Notes under the pieces: generated by a model
Databases searched by the model: none
What the model saw: the letters and a program-made list of their open reading frames with translations, nothing else
Told to the model about the DNA's origin: nothing
In this document: positions 4,816-9,273 of the stretch, piece after piece
How the letters are laid out: each line of letters begins with the position of its first letter
How positions within the stretch are numbered: the stretch's first letter is position 1
Program-made: the position numbers and the translations under genes
NCBI GenBank assembly: GCA_039714155.1
Contig: JBDLJX010000098.1
Location: 1 to 9,273, forward strand
Direction: 5' to 3'
DNA from: SZUA-186 sp039714155
Lineage (GTDB): Bacteria; Pseudomonadota; Gammaproteobacteria; UBA9214
DNA length: 9,273 nt

Positions 4816-5061
4816 ATGGGTAAGGTTATTCGCAGTAACAAGGATCTCGGCGCGGCCATCCGCCTGGCACGCAAGCATCAGAACCTGCGGCAGGTTGATG
4901 TTGCCCAAAAAGCGTCCGTTCGCCAGGCACTGGTCTCTGACCTTGAGAACGGTGCGACCACGGCGAAACTCGACACCGTGATCAGAGTGCTGGCCGCGCT
5001 GGACATGGATCTGTCCATTGTCCCGCGCCGGAAAGCCGGGTTCGACCCAACGGAGTATTGA
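4816..5061 (+). CDS. hipB: HipB-like XRE antitoxin
   Basis: This 81-residue Cro/CI-type helix-turn-helix protein is placed directly before hipA. Residues about 12-66 make the five-helix fold, with RQVDVAQKASVRQALVSDLE (25-44) as the helix-turn-helix region and a short basic C-terminal tail ending FDPTEY. By analogy with Escherichia coli HipB it would bind and neutralise the HipA kinase and repress the operon as a dimer at the palindrome upstream. AGGAAAAGG just before the ATG supports this start. Its stop codon TGA is followed without a gap by the GTG of hipA, indicating coupled translation so that antitoxin is made first. The assignment rests on the fold plus the partner gene. Confidence 0.9.
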   Translation: MGKVIRSNKDLGAAIRLARKHQNLRQVDVAQKASVRQALVSDLENGATTAKLDTVIRVLAALDMDLSIVPRRKAGFDPTEY

Positions 5062-6360
5062 GTGGGACGTAAACGCCAAAAACGCGAGTTGGAGGTTTAT
5101 GTCGGCTCAAGTAAAGTTGGCAGCTATTCCCGTGAGCCAAACGGTGCAACATCGTTTCGTTATGATCCTGACTGGCTATCGTCTGAAAAAGCATTTCCCA
5201 TTTCCCTGTCCATGCCGCTGTCCGATCGTGTCTGGTCAGGGGAGGGCGCGATCAGCTACTTCGATGGGCTCTTGCCCGATGATCGCAACGTCCGGGAAAA
5301 AATCGCGGCACGCGAACATGCCGAGAGTGCCGGTATCTTTGATCTGCTGGCCGTCATTGGGCGGGATTGCGTGGGGGCGCTGCGTTTTGTTCCCGAAGGC
5401 CTTGATCCTGGGTACCCGACGAAAATGGAATACAGGCCGGTAACTGATGATGAGATTGCTGCCCGAATCGCTTCCCTTGGTACCACACCACTCGGTGTTC
5501 ATGCCGATGACGATGACTTTCGTATCTCCATCGCCGGGGTACAGGAAAAAACCGCCTTTCTCCTGATCGATGACCAATGGCAGCTTCCACTTGGACCGAC
5601 ACCGACCTCCCATATCTTCAAGCCTGCCATGAAGGAAGGTCCGGCAGGTGCTAATTTTTCGGATACACCCTGGAATGAATGGCTCTGTCTGGTGTTGTGT
5701 CGTGCGCTAGGGCTTGAGACGGCAAATACCGAGGTACTGATATTTGACGGTAAACCCGTGATTGTCGTGGAACGCTTCGATCGGACCTGGCAGGAGGACG
5801 TGCTGTACCGGCTGCCGCAGGAGGATATTTGTCAGGCCCTGGGTGTTCCACCTGTGCGGAAATATCAAAGCGATGGCGGACCGGGCATCGTCGATGTTCT
5901 GGAATTCCTGAACGGTGCGATCACCCCGTATGAAGACCGCCTGGCCTTTATGAAGGCGCAGATCGTGTTCTGGCTACTGGCGGCCATTGATGGCCATGCC
6001 AAAAACTTCTCGATATTTCTCTCACCGGGTGGCTACCGACTCACCCCACTGTACGATGTGATGTCGGCCGCGCCCTGGCCGGAATTCCCGGATCAGAAGA
6101 TCAAGTTAGCAATGGCCTTGGGGAATAAAAACTATTATCGTCTAAAACAAATCCAGCTCCGGCATTTTTATCAGACGGGACAGAAATCCGGGCTACGTGA
6201 GCAGGACATGGATAGTATCTTTTCCGGCCTGACCGTGCGGATAGATGATGCAATTGCGGAGACAGCCGCTTTGGCTGTCGATGCCGGAATGCCGGAGTCA
6301 ACGTACGGCCCAATACTGGCTGGCGTGGGCAAGCGGGTGGGAATGATTGATAAGCAGTAA
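5062..6360 (+). CDS. hipA: HipA-like serine/threonine kinase toxin
   Basis: This 432-residue protein, close to the 440 of E. coli HipA, is a kinase toxin; the E. coli enzyme phosphorylates glutamyl-tRNA synthetase, causing growth arrest and persistence. The N-terminal domain (about 10-110) carries FDGLLPDDRNVRE. The kinase core shows S156 in FRISIAGVQEKTA, equivalent to the autophosphorylated serine; K187 in SHIFKPAM for ATP binding; D310 and N315 in AAIDGHAKNFSIF for catalysis; and D332 in LTPLYDVMSA for the metal. All key residues are present, so the enzyme looks active. Start GTG 5062 abuts the hipB stop. Several long antisense frames exist over it but are composition shadows. The actual target here is not known and may differ from GltX. 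Confidence 0.95.
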   Translation: MGRKRQKRELEVYVGSSKVGSYSREPNGATSFRYDPDWLSSEKAFPISLSMPLSDRVWSGEGAISYFDGLLPDDRNVREKIAAREHAESAGIFDLLAVIGRDCVGALRFVPEGLDPGYPTKMEYRPVTDDEIAARIASLGTTPLGVHADDDDFRISIAGVQEKTAFLLIDDQWQLPLGPTPTSHIFKPAMKEGPAGANFSDTPWNEWLCLVLCRALGLETANTEVLIFDGKPVIVVERFDRTWQEDVLYRLPQEDICQALGVPPVRKYQSDGGPGIVDVLEFLNGAITPYEDRLAFMKAQIVFWLLAAIDGHAKNFSIFLSPGGYRLTPLYDVMSAAPWPEFPDQKIKLAMALGNKNYYRLKQIQLRHFYQTGQKSGLREQDMDSIFSGLTVRIDDAIAETAALAVDAGMPESTYGPILAGVGKRVGMIDKQ

Positions 6361-6405
6361 ATGAAGAAGTGAGAAAGGTGACTAAGGGAGTATTATTTAA
6401 TCTCT

Positions 6406-6438
6406 TTGACTCATCTTTTACACAGCTGATAAATCAGC
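6406..6438 (+). promoter_or_regulatory. Candidate helicase promoter with palindrome
   Basis: TTGACT (6406-6411) is followed 16-17 bases later by the weak -10 GATAAA/ATAAAT (6428-6434), which lies inside the perfect palindrome GCTGAT-AA-ATCAGC (6425-6438). The arrangement would allow a repressor to cover the -10. The composition drops to AT-rich at this point, as the hipA gene ends and the helicase unit begins. Confidence 0.4.
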
Positions 6439-6510
6439 AAACACGGGAACAGATAAGAGCTTGTCTATGGCCATTACAGTTAGGAAGTAATCAGCACACA
6501 AGAGATAAGC

Positions 6511-9213
6511 ATGGGGGACGTCTGTATGCCAGACGAACAACAAAATAGGGGTTTGAAGACAGCCATAAATGCGCTAGAAAACTTGCGCAAGAGGTTGCTT
6601 GATCTCACAGGACGTAACCGCCTTATCAATTTCAGGCATACCAAGAGAGGCAGTCTTCGCATCATAGATGAGCTACCAGATCAGTTGGTCGAGACGTTGT
6701 TAGCCGAGACAGAGATGCGTTTTCTGCCTGTTCCTGAGCCAACCCAAGCTGAATTGATTGCAGCGGGTTATATCGAAATCGACAACATGACTGGGCAGGA
6801 GATCCGCTTGGAGAAGGACCCTACTGCCGAGGAATGGGGTAAGAGACTGGGATTAGCAACTTCCTACGAAGTCCCAAAGCAATCGCAAGAAGCAGATGGT
6901 AGACATGCGGATACAGCAATACAGATGCTGCTCTATCCTTACGAGCTGGAAGCACGGCTCAAGAGCCTCATGCAAACCGCCGAGTCAGCTATCCAAGAAA
7001 TGGGTGCAAACATACTTTATCTTGCATTCGGTTTCCTTGAGTGGTTTGAAACCAATAATGATAGTGCGCGGATCGCGCCCCTGTTCCTGGTGCCTGTACG
7101 CCTGCATAAGGGACGACTTAACCCGCTAACCAGGACTTACGAGTACACAGTAAGCTACTCCGGCGAAGATATTATTCCTAATCTGTCATTGCGGGAAAAA
7201 CTCCGAGCGGATTTTGCTTTGGCGCTTCCAGACTTGGATGAGAATACTGTGCCAGAGGCGTACTTTGAAGAAGTGTTGGAGCTGATTAAGGAGAATCAGC
7301 CACGCTGGCGGGTGCGTCGTTTTATCACTCTCACTTTGCTAAATTTCAGTAAATTACTAATGTACCTCGATCTGGATCCTTCTAACTGGCCAGATGGTGA
7401 AAGCATTATCGATCATTCTGTAGTGACACGATTTCTTTCTGGTTACAACAATGAGGAGGAAGAAGGCACGAATGGGGATCTGGGATTTGGTGAAGAATAT
7501 CTCATCGATGATATGGAGGATATCCACACCAACTATCCTTTGATTGATGATGCAGACAGCTCACAGCATAGTGCTCTAATCGACGCGGTCGATGGTAAGA
7601 ACCTGGTTATCGAAGGTCCTCCGGGTACTGGTAAATCTCAAACCATTACAAACCTGATAGCGGCAGCTATGGCTCAGGGTAAAAGGGTGCTATTTGTCGC
7701 TGAGAAACTTGCAGCATTAGAAGTAGTTCGTCATAGACTTGATCTCGCCAGTCTAGGTGAATTCTGTCTGGAGCTGCATAGCCACAAAACTCAGAAGAGG
7801 AAGGTGCTTGATGAAATAGAAGTACGGCTGAAAAAACGTGGAAAATATCGAAAACCAAGGGACATCGAGGTTGATATCGTACGATATGAAGAGTTGAAAA
7901 CTGCACTGAAGGGGCATGTTGATCGGATTAATCGACCATGGAAGAAAACCGGAAAAACGCTACACGAAATTTTCATGGCAGCGACTCGCTATCGTGAGGC
8001 TATTGGCGTCAACCCAGATGACTTACATCCAGAAGGCTATGATGGAGAGAACTTTGATGTAGTTGCACAGCGGCGAACAGAAGATCAGGTAGAAGCATTT
8101 CGTAAAGTATATCAGGCCGTAGCCGGACAGTTGGATAGTGGTGCTGAGTTACAAAACCATCCATGGTATGGGGTGCGAAATGCAGATTTACAAATGTTCG
8201 ATATTGAGCGGGTCAGTGAGGCACTAGAAAATTGGCAGCGCTCTTTACAGAACATCAATGGTGTAAGAACAGTTCTCGCAGACGGCCTCAGTTGTGAACA
8301 ACACCAGATCGCAGATTCCATAAACAACCTATCGTTATTATTGGAAGAGTTGGATCGTATCCCATCGCTAAATGGCAATGAATTATTGGATCAATTACCA
8401 ACACTACGAGGAAAAGTAATTGATGAGGCTAAGCAATATCTACATCTGTTTGAAGAAATCCAGGCACTCTATGCGTCCCTGGAAAGACAAATTGGTGCAG
8501 AGATATTGCATGATCTTTCTGTAGTTGATGATTATCTCTCCGGGAATGACAGGCTGCAACAGCTCGTGGGTCAGACAGTAGAGCTAGGGGCGCTGGCTGA
8601 GGCTATTAATAGACTTACGGCTATTCATGATCTACTCACCGAACTGGAAGAGCCGCTTACTGAGATTCATGCTGCCGTGGGACAAGATGCAGCAAGTCAC
8701 CTATTACCTACTAAAAACGGACTAATAGAGTTCAGAGTCTTCACTGAATTGGTTGCTGACCTTAATCCATCCTATTGGAAGTGTCGTGATGAGCTATTCG
8801 ATAACGATGAGATGGATGAGCTGCTTCCAAATCTGCGGGAAGATTTAGGAAAGTTGCAGGAGTTGTTCGATGAACTTAATGGTGTTTTCCACCTCGATGA
8901 TTTGCCAACCCAAGATGAGCTGCAGCTGCTAAAGAAAACTATTGAAACAGGTGGAGCCTTTCGTTGGTTCAAGGGCGATTGGCGTAATGCGAAAAAACAG
9001 GTGCTCAACTATGCTGCAAGCAAACAGATTAGGTTTTCTGCGCTGCAGCATTTATTGGACAAGGCAGCAGAATATTCAGGTCACCGCTATAAGCTCGACA
9101 ATAATCAGCGCTACAAGGATGTATTCGGCGATCATCTGAAGGGCCTTGATACAGACCTGATGCTCCTTGAGGAGTTGAATCGCCCCGGGTTCTCCGGAGA
9201 CCCTGTTGTTTGA
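6511..9213 (+). CDS. DUF4011-type SF1 helicase, N-terminal part, IS-interrupted
   Basis: The open frame is 900 residues, but only about 888 are native; the last dozen (ending PGFSGDPVV) come from an insertion sequence. Full-length relatives approach or exceed twice this size, with the later helicase motifs and often a nuclease domain, so this is a truncated copy. Residues 22-50 (LENLRKRLLDLTGRNRLINF) are the hallmark of DUF4011, which extends to about 290. The Walker A loop is GPPGTGKSQT (369-378), preceded by a Q-motif-like QHSALIDAV and followed by motif Ia (VLFVAEKLAALEVVRHRLD, 393-411). About 520-880 is leucine- and glutamate-rich, probably coiled. Helicase motifs II-VI are missing. Such proteins occur in anti-phage systems; activity of this copy is unlikely unless the remainder is expressed separately. 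ATG 6526 is an alternative start. Confidence 0.85.
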   Translation: MGDVCMPDEQQNRGLKTAINALENLRKRLLDLTGRNRLINFRHTKRGSLRIIDELPDQLVETLLAETEMRFLPVPEPTQAELIAAGYIEIDNMTGQEIRLEKDPTAEEWGKRLGLATSYEVPKQSQEADGRHADTAIQMLLYPYELEARLKSLMQTAESAIQEMGANILYLAFGFLEWFETNNDSARIAPLFLVPVRLHKGRLNPLTRTYEYTVSYSGEDIIPNLSLREKLRADFALALPDLDENTVPEAYFEEVLELIKENQPRWRVRRFITLTLLNFSKLLMYLDLDPSNWPDGESIIDHSVVTRFLSGYNNEEEEGTNGDLGFGEEYLIDDMEDIHTNYPLIDDADSSQHSALIDAVDGKNLVIEGPPGTGKSQTITNLIAAAMAQGKRVLFVAEKLAALEVVRHRLDLASLGEFCLELHSHKTQKRKVLDEIEVRLKKRGKYRKPRDIEVDIVRYEELKTALKGHVDRINRPWKKTGKTLHEIFMAATRYREAIGVNPDDLHPEGYDGENFDVVAQRRTEDQVEAFRKVYQAVAGQLDSGAELQNHPWYGVRNADLQMFDIERVSEALENWQRSLQNINGVRTVLADGLSCEQHQIADSINNLSLLLEELDRIPSLNGNELLDQLPTLRGKVIDEAKQYLHLFEEIQALYASLERQIGAEILHDLSVVDDYLSGNDRLQQLVGQTVELGALAEAINRLTAIHDLLTELEEPLTEIHAAVGQDAASHLLPTKNGLIEFRVFTELVADLNPSYWKCRDELFDNDEMDELLPNLREDLGKLQELFDELNGVFHLDDLPTQDELQLLKKTIETGGAFRWFKGDWRNAKKQVLNYAASKQIRFSALQHLLDKAAEYSGHRYKLDNNQRYKDVFGDHLKGLDTDLMLLEELNRPGFSGDPVV

Positions 9214-9273
9214 GTCAGGCCGCTATGGCTGACCCTTCCAGTTGGCGATAATACGCCTGTTCCAACTCCGCCG
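9176..9273 (-). mobile_element. End of an IS3-family-like insertion sequence
   Basis: From 9176 the sequence TGAATCGCCCCGGGT, then TCTCCGGAGACC, resembles the terminal inverted repeats of IS3-family elements (TG at the tip). The transposase tail reads back from the window edge on the minus strand. The element continues past the window. The helicase frame is broken at its left edge. Family is recalled from end sequence and tail, not searched. Confidence 0.7.
9215..9273 (-). CDS. Transposase C-terminus, partial
   Basis: On the minus strand the last 18 codons read AELEQAYYRQLEGSAIAA followed by TGA (9215-9217). A PAE..YY.Q-type tail is usual at the C-terminus of IS3-family OrfB (DDE) transposases. 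The catalytic part lies outside the window. The stop codon is about 40 bp from the IS tip, the normal spacing. Confidence 0.65.
   Translation of the reverse strand, partial: AELEQAYYRQLEGSAIAA

Noticed and set aside
5236..5613. Antisense frame over hipA
   Set aside because: A shadow of a GC-rich coding region; hipA is complete with all kinase residues on the other strand.

Overview
The window looks like the left end of an integrated mobile element in a proteobacterium, probably a gammaproteobacterium. The evidence is the tRNA-Arg(ACG) sequence, the style of the integrase and regulator proteins, and a mixed base composition (GC-rich core and hipBA, clearly more AT-rich helicase). No housekeeping gene is present, so the host cannot be named more closely.

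Layout. Bases 106-150 are the 3' part of a tRNA-Arg gene, from the anticodon loop to CCA, with no matching 5' half upstream: an attachment-site copy. Beside it and pointing toward it is a tyrosine recombinase (166-1269, minus). A small excisionase-like DNA-binding gene (1095-1493, minus) runs 175 bp into the integrase in another frame. A gene-free stretch (1494-1985) carries a long near-perfect inverted repeat, a dispersed REP-like repeat and a recurring TTGCTAAACATTTT motif. A rightward pair follows, coupled by an ATGA overlap: a small HTH regulator (1986-2237) and a winged-helix protein resembling a replication initiator (2234-2992). The low-complexity linker of the latter is packed with inverted repeats. 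An 860-bp stretch with no convincing gene (2993-3852) is rich in palindromes, including a 12-bp perfect inverted repeat.

Cargo. To the right are a calcineurin-like metallophosphoesterase (3853-4596), a HipB/HipA toxin-antitoxin pair with a recognisable promoter-operator (4750-6360), and the N-terminal part of a large DUF4011-type superfamily 1 helicase (from 6511). Such helicases are common in defence islands. The helicase is cut after about residue 888 by the end of an insertion sequence starting near 9176; the last codons of an IS3-like transposase read back into the element on the minus strand.

Taken together, int/xis/HTH/rep form the mobility and maintenance module, and phosphoesterase, HipBA and helicase are accessory cargo. 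The items most worth following are the cis-acting sequences (possible origin inside the rep-like gene, repeated 16-mer, 18-bp inverted repeat, truncated tRNA att site), the Arg-to-Lys change in the integrase active site, and the IS-broken helicase. None of these functions is proven by the sequence alone.
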